From Gossypium raimondii (Eukaryota > Streptophyta > Magnoliopsida > Malvales > Malvaceae): 64,000 nucleotides of DNA. A program made the position numbers and the translations under genes. The notes below the pieces were generated by a model that saw only the letters and a list, made by a program, of their open reading frames with translations, was not told the DNA's origin and ran no database searches. The stretch spans positions 992,001-1,056,000 of the forward strand of contig NC_068572.1 of NCBI RefSeq assembly GCF_025698545.1, given 5' to 3'. This document shows positions 1 to 9,209 of this stretch, one piece after another (within the stretch, counting starts at the first letter, position 1; every line of letters starts with the position of its first letter).

Positions 1-59
1 ATATGTGTATATGTATAAGCAAATGGTAGCTGAAACCCAGAAATTTGGTAATTTGATAA

Positions 60-1013
60 TCAAACCTCACTATCTGAATCATCTGAATCTTCTCCAATAT
101 AAGGTTCATTCAAATCAAAATCTAGCTGCTGTGTCTTGTTGTTCTTGGTGTAGTATTGTTTTGCCTCTTCTTTCAATGGAGTTGTTTTAGGGTTTTTAGT
201 GTAGAAGCTTGTCTTCAATGGTGTCTTATGAATTTTTGTATTATCTATTTCAAATGAATTACCTCTAGATAGCTTCATAAGACAATAAGCAGCTTCGGTT
301 ATCTCATCCTCGGTGTCGGTGTCGGTATCGGCATCGGTGTTGTTGGCGTGATCGGAACGAGTTGATTTCTCGAACCGTTTAGTGGTGGTGGTCCATTTGG
401 GGAGGGATTTCAACAGATCGGAAGCGGAGCCTTTGATCTGATCAACCACGACGGCTTCGTCGTTCTCCGACACACTCGAACAACAGCTGTTCCTGTCGGA
501 AGGCGGGGGCCTTATCCCTCTCCAGTTTCTCTCAGGGTGATTCCTCATGTGACCGAACAAGGATTTCAATGACTTGAAATCCTTCTTGCAAATACAGCAG
601 CTCACTTTCTCTTCGCTTCCATGGCTCTCATGCGGAGTTTCCGCCGCCGCTACCGCCGCCATGATCGGAATCTTCTTACGGATGTTATTATTGTTGTTGT
701 TCCTTGGCTGACGCTTTGATATCTTCTTATAACGGCCACCATTCTTGTTAGCTTTCATATGGATCCTTACATGACCTCCCAACGCCTTACCCGACGTAAA
801 CCCTTTGCTGCAAACAGGACAAACATGTTGATCACCACCGTCTCCTCCTCCTCCTCCTCCTCCTCCACCTCCGCCGCCGGAGCCGCCGTAGCTTTTCTTG
901 GAGATCTTGAGCTTCACCATGAGCTTGTTATTGTTTGGCTTTAATGGCACTGAATCTGATGTTTCAATTGAAACTGATCCTTTTTCCATGGTGTTAGTCA
1001 CTTGATCATCCAT
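60..1013 (-). CDS. C2H2 zinc-finger transcription factor, ZAT-like, with EAR-type motif
   Basis: Single-exon ORF of 317 aa, taking the Met at 1011-1013 as start. The frame stays open to 1070, but the added residues are a Leu/Val/Phe run encoded by a CAA/A-rich leader, so the inner start (MDDQVTN) is preferred. Finger 1 is at about residues 65-85 (CPVC, then KALGGH, H81/H85). Finger 2 is at about 139-159 (CCIC, SLFGHMRNH). The plant QALGGH signature reads KALGGH in finger 1 and SLFGH in finger 2. A poly-Gly run at 43-60 comes from a GGN repeat. The C-terminus has LDFDLNEP (about 297-304), an EAR-type repression motif, so a nuclear stress or developmental repressor of the ZAT class is likely. 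ZAT1/4/9 usually carry three fingers; only two are visible here. Exact orthology is not resolved. Confidence 0.9.
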   Translation of the reverse strand: MDDQVTNTMEKGSVSIETSDSVPLKPNNNKLMVKLKISKKSYGGSGGGGGGGGGGGGDGGDQHVCPVCSKGFTSGKALGGHVRIHMKANKNGGRYKKISKRQPRNNNNNNIRKKIPIMAAVAAAETPHESHGSEEKVSCCICKKDFKSLKSLFGHMRNHPERNWRGIRPPPSDRNSCCSSVSENDEAVVVDQIKGSASDLLKSLPKWTTTTKRFEKSTRSDHANNTDADTDTDTEDEITEAAYCLMKLSRGNSFEIDNTKIHKTPLKTSFYTKNPKTTPLKEEAKQYYTKNNKTQQLDFDLNEPYIGEDSDDSDSEV

Positions 1014-1089
1014 CAAAACACACAAAAAAAAAAAAAAAACCAACAACAACAACAACACAAAAAAACCCAAAGATTTGGGTGTTTTTTAT

Positions 1090-1345
1090 TTCCTCGGAAA
1101 ATTAAAAAAGAAAATTGGGAATTTTAGAAGACTGATTGAATTAAAAACGGCATGTAAAGGGACAAAAGAGCAAAGAGTTCAAGATTTTAGGGCAAAGAAA
1201 AAGGGATTTGAGCTATATTGAAGGAAGAAAAAATACATTTCAAATAATGAAAATTACTCATAAATATTAAGTGAAAAAATACTTACATTTTCTTCTTCTT
1301 TTTATTGACTTTCCAATGCATATGAAATATTTCTTAATTTCTTTG
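1090..1345. other. 5' flank of the zinc-finger gene
   Basis: AT-rich upstream DNA with A-rich and CAA-rich leader sequence next to the start codon. No other gene is visible. Confidence 0.5.
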
Positions 1346-1665
1346 ATATCCCCACCTTCAATGTTCAATGTGTATTTATTTGATAGGATTTTTTAGTCAC
1401 TTTTTTCTTCTTAATTTTTCCATATATATAAAGTATTTTATATATTGTTTATGTGTTAGAGATGGAAACTTCTTATAAAATCTCGGGTTCGGGTCGTGAC
1501 ATATATAGAAAATGATATTAACAAGGCGAAAATTTTTTCGTTGCGAGCTTATCGTATCATATATATGATTTAGATGATCGGGATCGTTGGTTGTTGGTGT
1601 CTTGGATCAACATTCGAATCGTGTGTCATCCATTCCCTCACCAAATAGTTTAACGGATTAATTTT
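1346..1665 (+). repeat. Dispersed repeat family R2, copy 1
   Basis: About 320 bp shared with 7027-7395. Both copies run from a 'TTCAATGTTCAATG...' segment through 'CCATATATATAAAGTATTT' to 'GAATCGTGTGTCATCCATTC'. An internal GGTTCGGGTCGTGAC resembles a pol III B box, so a SINE is possible. No A box is convincing. Confidence 0.6.
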
Positions 1666-2239
1666 AAAAAGAAATTACTAAAAGATAAAATAGAAGACAC
1701 TTATCTCTTAAAGTTTGTTATAAAATACGGAGAAAATTTTAAATAAAAAATAATTATACCCTTATTATTTATATATGTATTTTTAATTATTTATTTTTCA
1801 TTTTATTTACAAAATAATAAAACTTAATTATATATTAATTAGTTACAATTATTTAGAAAGTTTTAATAAAAAATTGATAATAATTTTTTAAAAATAAAGT
1901 TATTGGCCTAACAGTAATCTTAAGATCCTGGGAATTTTAACATCTTATCTCGAAGTCACATTTTGTGTAAATCATATGTAACTTCTTAATCCATATTTAT
2001 TCTAATTTATGTCTCAATACGTGTGAGAGTTTTGTGTAGGCTTATTTTGGTATAGGCCTGAATATGTTGTTCTGTATATCGAGCTCTATAATATATTTGC
2101 AATTGTGATTGTACTTGTAATTTTCGGAAAAAATAATGGAGTTAAATATATTAATTGAAAATTGTTATTATATTAGAATGTAATACACCTTATAATTTAA
2201 TTAGATTTTAAATATTTTTAACTGAATATTGTTTTTTTA
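1666..2239. other. AT-rich intergenic DNA
   Basis: No ORF, RNA gene or clear repeat boundary seen. Confidence 0.5.
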
Positions 2240-2415
2240 ACATTATCTTCGTTATAGGTTCTTATCATATATATTCTTTTTTTATATAATGCCTATAACT
2301 ATACATAGCTCTTCCCCAGCCCTTAAATAGAAGGATAATGCGCTTCAGCGCACTCGAACCCACGTCTTCCTGCACTAACAATAATACCGATGCCGATCGA
2401 GTTAATGGCTAATTG
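2240..2415 (-). mobile_element. tRNA-derived SINE (family S1), copy 1
   Basis: Read on the minus strand, it has a tRNA-like head (A-box-like TTAACTCGATCGGCATCGG, B box GGTTCGAGTGCGC about 32 bp on), a GCTGAAGCGCATTATCC body, and a tail through TATAGGCAT and ATATGATAAGAACC. At least ten related copies lie in this window. Confidence 0.75.
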
Positions 2416-2445
2416 AATCTTATAAATTAAATTAATTAATGGCAT

Positions 2446-2648
2446 GTTTTATACAATGCCTATAACTATACATAGTGTCTCCCCAACCCTTAAATAAGAG
2501 AATAATGGGCTTCAGTGCACGATGCTTATAACTATACATAGCTCCTCCCCAACCCTTAAATAAGAGGATAATGCGCTTCAGCGCACTCGAACCCACGTCT
2601 TCCTGCACTAACATTAATACCGATGCCAATCGAGTTAAGACTGGCTAA
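2446..2648 (-). mobile_element. tRNA-derived SINE (S1): truncated copy (2446-2518) joined to full copy (2519-2648)
   Basis: Two S1 units lie head to tail. The left one keeps only the 3' body and the right one has the B box and A-box region. The flank 'GGCTAATTGAAT...AATTAATTAATGGCATGTTTTA' also occurs beside copy 1 (2406-2450) and after this pair (2642-2686). SINE plus flank was therefore duplicated locally, with a period of about 235 bp. Confidence 0.7.
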
Positions 2649-2689
2649 TTGAATATTAAAATTAAATTAATTAATGGCATGTTTTAGCC

Positions 2690-3330
2690 ATGAATGCTGT
2701 TTTAAATAAAAATAATTACCCTTAAACTATTTTATTTATGTGCTAAAATAATTATGAGAATGGAGATGAGACTAAATTTAATATGAAAGGCGTTTAGTCT
2801 TTCTAACTTCTATTAATACGTTATATTCAAAATAATACACAAAAATACTTTATATAATTTCAATTATTGAAATAAAAATTATTTTAAAATATAATAAAAT
2901 TAAAATTATATTAAATCTAATAGTAGATAATTACATTTGAATCTTGACAATCTATTGGCTGTAAAATTTTTAATATTTTATTAATTTATATATTTTAATT
3001 TTAAATATATATATTTAATTTCATAATAATAATATAACCTGATATTTAATTAAAAATAAAAATATAAACTTACTAAAATACATCTAAAATGAAGCTAGAC
3101 AAATGGGTGTCAAAATTTAGATGTATTTGGACAATGTTGTGTCCAAATTCATTCTTAATGTGAAAAAAAAGAAATATTCTTTTTTTATTAATTTATGTAT
3201 TTTAAAGTACTTTTAGAGAATGGGGCAAACTACATATTAACATATCAAACAAATTTTATAATTCAAATTCAACACCTAATTTCCATTTCATCAATAACAC
3301 CTAAGTTAAAATTATATAGACTGGCAATTA
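2690..3330. other. AT-rich intergenic DNA
   Basis: No gene or bounded repeat recognised. Confidence 0.5.
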
Positions 3331-3336
3331 AATTTA

Positions 3337-3762
3337 TTGTTGTTGCAATATCTTAAAGACTATTGGGCTACACATTACATCTCTACTTGTAAGGGAGGAA
3401 GTTCTATAAGGCATATTTCGAGGGAGGAGACGACGGAAATAGAAAGGTGGATTCAACTAAGTTCTGATGGAACGGTTAAAATTAACACAAGTTGTGTTGC
3501 TGTAGGAGGAGCTTTGAAAGATCAAAATGGGGAATGGATCTTTGGGTTTAATTGCGGATTAGGGAAATGCTCTGTTTTCGAAGTTGAACTGTGGGGTATT
3601 CTTGATGGTGTGACATTGGTACAAGGAAGATAGCATGATAGAGTTTTGGTGCGAACAAACAACTTGGAAGTTATTGGGGTGATCAAGAAGGTCTTATCAA
3701 AATGATCCTATTCGGAAATAATCAGATGTATTATACAACTCTTGCAAAATGAGGAGAACTAA
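3337..3762 (+). pseudogene. LINE reverse-transcriptase RNase H domain remnant, 5' part
   Basis: The reading frame encodes an RNase H-like (RVT_3-type) domain of a plant L1-type non-LTR retrotransposon. It keeps SSDGTVKIN (first catalytic Asp) and FEVELWGILDG (Glu). The frame then meets an in-frame TAG at 3634-3636 and a TGA near 3700, while homology continues (HDRVLVRTNNLEVIGVIKK) up to 3762. There the 3763-6170 insertion interrupts it, and the domain resumes at 6171. The third catalytic Asp region reads RTNN instead of the usual T-D-S. This is a dead relic. Confidence 0.8.
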
Positions 3763-4314
3763 TGTAATACCCAAAAAAAAAAAATACTACAGTAAGAAAG
3801 TAAGATAATATTCCTGATATAGTAAAATAAGGAAATAAAGTGATAAAAAGGGTAATTTTGAGTTATGTCAACATTGAGAAGTATATTATGACATATTAAT
3901 TCAAAAAGGATTAAATCGCAAAAGTGAGAAAAGTTTTGTGGCCCAAGAGTAAATACTCAAAATTTAAAGGGTTAAAGTGTAAATATGAAAAAGTTGAAGG
4001 ACCAATAGTGAAAATATTTTAAGGGTAGAATAATCTAGAAACCAAGGAAAATGGATGAATTAGGACCAAATTGAAAAGGTGAAGAATTTTGAGGGACTAA
4101 ATTATAATTTTACCAATTTAAGTGATGACTCAAGGATGGAATTTTAAAAAAACATGAAGAGCAAAATGGTCAATTAGAAGAGAGAGAAATCTAGAAGGCA
4201 ATGATGATGTTGGTGATATTTTAGATTAATTAATTAATTAATTAAATATTAGTTTATTAATATTTCAATTTGATTTTTAAATGATAATTTATTATTTTAT
4301 TATTAATTTATTTA

Positions 4315-4381
<67 letters not shown>

Positions 4382-6170
4382 GAAAGAAAGATGAAAAGCA
4401 ACCAACCCATCATCTTCCATGCATCCAACGTGAGGAGAAGAGAGAAAGAAGGAAAGTTTTGCTTTCTTTACAATTTGGTCCTTCCTCCAAAAACTTACCA
4501 TTTTCACCTAGAAATCAAAAGAATTTCCATATCCATCAAGAGAGAAAGATAACAAGGAGACTATGGGGAGCTAGAATATCAAGTTGAATTCAATAGATTG
4601 AAGCTGGAGGAGAGAGAAAATCAAGTTAAAGATTGAAATCAATAGGACAAGGTAAGAACATTGAGATTTCAATATATTTTTAAGTTTGATATTATTGAAA
4701 TAGCATGGAAAAGATGTTATAGTAGAATTTTCTTATATAAAGTCTTATGTTCTTGATATATTAGTGAAGATAAATAAGTGAAAGTGATGGGAAATATTAT
4801 AGAGAAAGGAATAAGGAAGTTATAAACTTAGTAATTAACATTTTGCACTAAAATAGTTTTGGACAGCAACAATAGGTTAACTTTGAAAAATCACCATAAA
4901 TTGTGGAAATGAAATTAGAGGATGAAAAAATATGGAATTAAAGCTTACTGAGTCTAGTTTTTCATAGAAGAAACAGTGTAAGTAATGGAATTGTAAATCA
5001 TGAGATATAATAGATTTTGTGAGATAAGGTCAGAATGATTTTGGGTTCCCTGTTCTAACTTTGGAAAATCATAAAAATTGTAAAAAATAATTATGGGTTA
5101 TAATTTATATGTTTAAAATCCTTAAAGATTATATTTTCAATAAAATAAACAGGGATATCATCCAAATTTTTACAAGGAGATAATTAAGTTTTAGTGAAGA
5201 AGTGTCAGAACTGTCAGACAGCAGAACAGATGTGACTTTAAAGAATAAACTGTACTTATTGGCTATACCAAAAATTCTGAAAATGTTATGGTAGGAATAT
5301 ATGTGAGTTTAGTTTCAGATAAAATTAACGGATCTCAATTTGGAGTTCTGTAGCTCAAGATATAAATAATTTAGTGACTATGACTCAAGTGGACAGCTTT
5401 GAATGAATATATAAATAAATGGTGAAATTATAGATAATGTTACATATAAGCATGTTATATACATTAAGGATGTGGAATGGAGAGGAGGAGGAGGAAAATA
5501 TATGATTATTCAACTAGCATGAGTTTTCATTAAAATGACCAATTTACATGTTTTAGGTTCAGGGACTAAATTGAACAAATGTGAAACTTTAAGGGTAAAT
5601 TTGTAAATGTCAAAAAGTGACCAAATTGCATGAAATGAATTGTTTTATTATTTAAATTAGTAAATTGAATGAAATATTAATTTAGATCAAGATTGGGTGG
5701 AAATTGAGAAAATAGAAATTTTCCAAAATGTCCCTAAATTTTGCTATTTACGCAATTTAGCTCGGTAAGTTCGTATGAACTATATTTTGTATAATTTTAA
5801 TAGAAGTGAATGCTATTTGGTAATGAATATTATATGTGTGTGTGTTTTATTATTGGAATTGAATTATTATTGGTAATAGGTATAATTATTAGATGTTTTG
5901 AAATGATTATCGGAAGCTTGATTGGGTTGGAAGTTTGTTGGAGATATATCACATTATCCATTGGTTCTATTGGTAATTTTGGATGATTTGATTCTGGTTA
6001 TAATAACTTGTATAAGTTAAATTGGTTAATGTTAGCTCATAAATGTTTTGATTTTGATTGGTTATAAATATGAATGCTTGATGAAATGAAATGTCTGAAA
6101 ATTAATTTGTAAACTCCGGTAATGCTCTATAACCCTATTCTGGAGAAGGATACGGGTTAGGGGTGTTACA
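3763..6170 (+). mobile_element. Solo LTR of an LTR retrotransposon inserted in a LINE relic
   Basis: The 2408-bp segment starts TGTAATACCC and ends GGGTGTTACA (TG...CA ends with a short inverted repeat). The flanking 5-mers are ACTAA (3758-3762) and ACCAG (6171-6175), differing by two transitions. If ACCAG was the target, removing the insert restores one continuous RNase H frame across the junction. No gag/pol ORF or second LTR is visible, so a solo LTR is the simplest reading. The 3' end (GGATACGGGTTAGGGGTGTTACA-like) recalls Gossypium Ty3/gypsy LTRs; that is from memory. The insert contains an (AT)n(GT)n microsatellite at 4317-4380. Confidence 0.75.
4317..4380. repeat. (AT)n(GT)n compound microsatellite
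   Basis: A long TA run followed by a GT run inside the solo LTR. The short ORFs through it are repeat translations. Confidence 0.9.
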
Positions 6171-6331
6171 ACCAGTCAATTGAATATGTTCCTAGAGAAG
6201 AAAACATGAAAGCTGGTCGTATTACCAAGCTAGCTTTTGATAGGGAGGAGGGTCTACAATTATATGTAACATCTCTTTTTGTTTCTTTTTAGTATTTTGT
6301 ATAGTTTCTTCTTCTATTCACCAAAAAAAAA
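6171..6331 (+). pseudogene. LINE RNase H remnant, 3' part with poly-A tail
   Basis: This resumes the RNase H domain cut at 3762: QSIEYVPREENMKAGRITK, then LAFDREEGLQLY, matching the IxREgN...ADxxAK end typical of plant LINE RNase H. After the stop come a T-rich 3' UTR and an A run at about 6322-6330, marking the LINE 3' end. Confidence 0.75.
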
Positions 6332-6655
6332 TTTGTAATAATTTTCACTTTAAAGATACATAATATAAATTTGGTAAAAAACCTCTAAAGTCCTTCTCAA
6401 TTTCAAAATTGAGCAAATTGATCCCTCTAAAAAAATTAGAGCAATTTAATCCCTATCAATTTTGAATGTGAGCAACTAAAGATAACTTATCGTGACGTTA
6501 ATGTTTTCCATCAATTATTCATGATTTTCATTGGTATACTAACAAATTTAGCAATTAAAATTTACACATTCATCAATTTGGTCCTAAATTAACAAATTTC
6601 TCAATTGTACATTTTTTTTGCGTGTTTATTGGTTTTACAATGCATATAATTTCTT
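6332..6655. other. Repeat-derived intergenic DNA
   Basis: It holds 'GAGCAAATTGATCCCTCTAA' type sequence common in decayed palindromic elements. No gene is seen. Confidence 0.4.
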
Positions 6656-7021
6656 GAGATAATTCCAAAACTACACATGAACTATGGTTTAATGTGCGTT
6701 GTATACATGAATTTTGGTTTTGTGCAATTTTATACATGAAATTTTGATTTGATCCAATTCTTGTAAATTATTAACACAAGTATTAATATAACATCATTCT
6801 ATATTTATATATTGCATACATAAATAATTATATTTATCCAATATAAAAATAAACCGATGTATTTATTTCTTTAAATGTGTATGATTAAATAAAATTTAAA
6901 ATTTCAAATATATATTTGAACCACAATTAGAGTTTCACGTATATAATTGCGTCAAAGTAAAGTTCATATATACAATCGCACACTAAATCAAAATTTATGT
7001 ATAATTTTGAGATTTATCTCT
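6656..7021. mobile_element. Palindromic MITE-like element
   Basis: The ends are inverted: GAGATAATTCCAAAACTACA at left, complement of TATAATTTTGAGATTTATCTC at right. The arms also share GAACT...TTTAATGTGCG against CGCACACTAAATC. About 366 bp and non-coding. No target duplication was settled. Confidence 0.6.
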
Positions 7022-7026
7022 ATTTT

Positions 7027-7395
7027 TTTATATCTCCAAACTTTCAATATTCAATGCGTATTTAATTGGAAGGATTTTTAGCCATTTTTTCTTGTTAATT
7101 TTTTCCATATATATAAAGTATTTCATAATTTGCCAAATTAATCAAATAAAAGACACCATTATAACCATACATGTATAATATAAAATATGGTAGCTTAATA
7201 CGGATTAGGTGGTAAAATCTCGGTTTGAGTCGTGAGATATATAAATTGGTATTCACGAGACGATAAATTTTTCGTTATGAGTTTAATATCATACATATAA
7301 TTTAGATTATTAGAGTCGTTATCGGTTAGCGTTTTAGATCAAAAATTGAATCGTGTGTCATCCATTCCCGCCCTAAATAATTTAATAGATTGTTT
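7027..7395 (+). repeat. Dispersed repeat family R2, copy 2
   Basis: Homologous to 1346-1665 along its length, including GGTTTGAGTCGTGAGATATA, AATTTTTCGTTATGAG and GAATCGTGTGTCATCCATTC. Confidence 0.6.
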
Positions 7396-7969
7396 TTTCA
7401 AAAAACTTTTTAAATGAACCACACAACATTTGAAAAGCCTTTTCTAAAATTTAATTATCATATTTGTTAATAAATATTTTTAAAAATACATTTACTTTAT
7501 AGTTTGAAAAATAGGCACTTTTGAAAAAATATTCCTAAATTATTCACTTTACATAAAGGAAAATTTAAATAAAAGATAAGATAAATTACACTGCAAGTCA
7601 CTCAATTATCAAATTTTTAATTTGATCACCCAATTATTGTTCCTTTTCTTTTTGGTTGTCTAATTATCTTTCTTTTTTAATTTGGTCATCAAATTAATCG
7701 AGATTTTTTTGTCATTTTATTGTTAGTTGTCGTTAACTCTCTTATCGGAAAGTAACGTGGCGGTTAAAAATTTTAATATAATAACAAATTTAGCCCTAAA
7801 ATTTTACATATTATATTGATTTAGTCATAATTTTAAAAAATATTCCTTGAAATTTACAAATAATCTTATTCTGATCCTAATTCTAAAAATTAAAGAAATA
7901 TATAAAAAATTAAAAATACATAAATATTTTCAAAAAATATATATAAAATACCCCCACCTCCACTTCCAT
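7396..7969. other. AT-rich intergenic DNA with transposon scraps
   Basis: It includes 'CACTCAATTATCAAATTTTT' type element fragments at about 7585-7780. No coding sequence seen. Confidence 0.4.
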
Positions 7970-8432
7970 CAATGGCTATTTGGTCTTCTCCTCCTCCTCT
8001 CAACCACCATCCAGGATCCATACTCCTCCATCTTCGCACGATAAGCAACCAACGGTTCCTTGGGCAACATTTCTTCCCTGTTAATACTATCGTCTCTATC
8101 CTTGAACATGGCCATAACTCCCACATTTGAAACAAATATTAGGATTATCATACTTTGATCAACCAACTCATGGATTCGTTTGGAAAACTTGATCATTCTC
8201 CTTCTTCCAACTTAATGTCATCTTCAAAAAGTGAGCCTTTGGCCCCTTCCAACTTTTTTCGTTCCATTTGGCAGTTTATTCTTAAAGGACATCAGAACTA
8301 CCTCCAAAGCCTCCATGTCCATACCACCATCGTCAGGAGGATCATCCTTCCATAACCGAACTTTCTTGGTAACCCTACTGCCACCGTTACCTTGGTAATC
8401 CGGTGATGAAAACAGGTGAGGAGTGCTACACT
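7970..8432 (-). pseudogene. LINE ORF1 (gag-like, CCHC zinc knuckle) remnant
   Basis: On the minus strand, three frames must be joined to follow the protein. First comes GSRVTKKVRLWKDDPPDDGG at about 8400-8330, the acidic 'TKKVRFR..D.P' start of plant LINE ORF1/DUF4283 proteins. Then ICFKCGSYGHVQ at about 8140-8100, a zinc knuckle with its last Cys lost. Then EEYGSWMVVERRRRR at about 8030-7985, the familiar YGPWM(L/V)VERR tail. Frameshifts and stops separate them, so it is dead. Confidence 0.65.
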
Positions 8433-9205
8433 AAGGGTGTGTACGAGGGAATTCTATTTCTTCTTTTTATTTGTCACTGATTCCCATATGCAGGTCTTCA
8501 TTGTTGGATCTTTTCTTTGTGATCCATCGGAATGTGCTTAGGCATGTATGTTTGGAGTTTACAAAATTTACAACATTTTAAAAGGAATTAAAATTTTTTA
8601 TTTTGTAAATGTCAAGGGACTAAATTTATTGAATTTTTTTAGAATTTGAACTAAAATACTAAATTTGCAAACATTGAGGGTTAAATTGATTGAACTTTTA
8701 TATTTAGGATCAAATCGATAAAATGTGTAAACATTAGAAAACTAAAATTATTATCGTTCAATATAATTTATTCTAATATTCTAATATATATATATATATA
8801 TATATTCAAATTCATTTAGAAAAAAGTGTTGAGTGCACTTGGAAAGCAATTTGCACTTCAAATGGATAAATTCGAACTTTAAAGACAATATTATTAGAAG
8901 GGACAGCCACGAACTACAAATATGAACCATAAATCAGATATAAAAAAATAATATAAAGTTTTTAAAATCAAAGATAAAAATGTAAAATTAAAAACTTCGG
9001 TAATTTAAAAATCATATTTATTTCTTTTTTTGTGTGACCCATATTTAATTTTAAGTAACTTATAATTCAAATCCAACACTTAATTATCAATTAATCAAAT
9101 AACATGAAAGTAAAAGATTACGAAAGATACATAATATAAAATTCAATACGAAAAATATTAATATAATTACAATAATCTAAATTTAAAATTTTTACAATAC
9201 GACAT
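8433..9205. other. Intergenic, transposon fragments
   Basis: At 8560-8760 there is 'GGGACTAAATTTATTGAATT'-like sequence of decayed LTR or MITE type. An (AT)n run lies at about 8783-8806. No gene. Confidence 0.4.
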
Positions 9206-9209
9206 CGGA

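Noticed and set aside
759-944. Ser-rich plus-strand ORF
   Set aside because: Antisense shadow of the poly-Gly stretch of the zinc-finger gene.
2432-2629. 65-aa ORF on the minus strand with a repeated LLFKGWG motif
   Set aside because: It translates two adjacent SINE copies; the repeat in the peptide is the repeat in the DNA.
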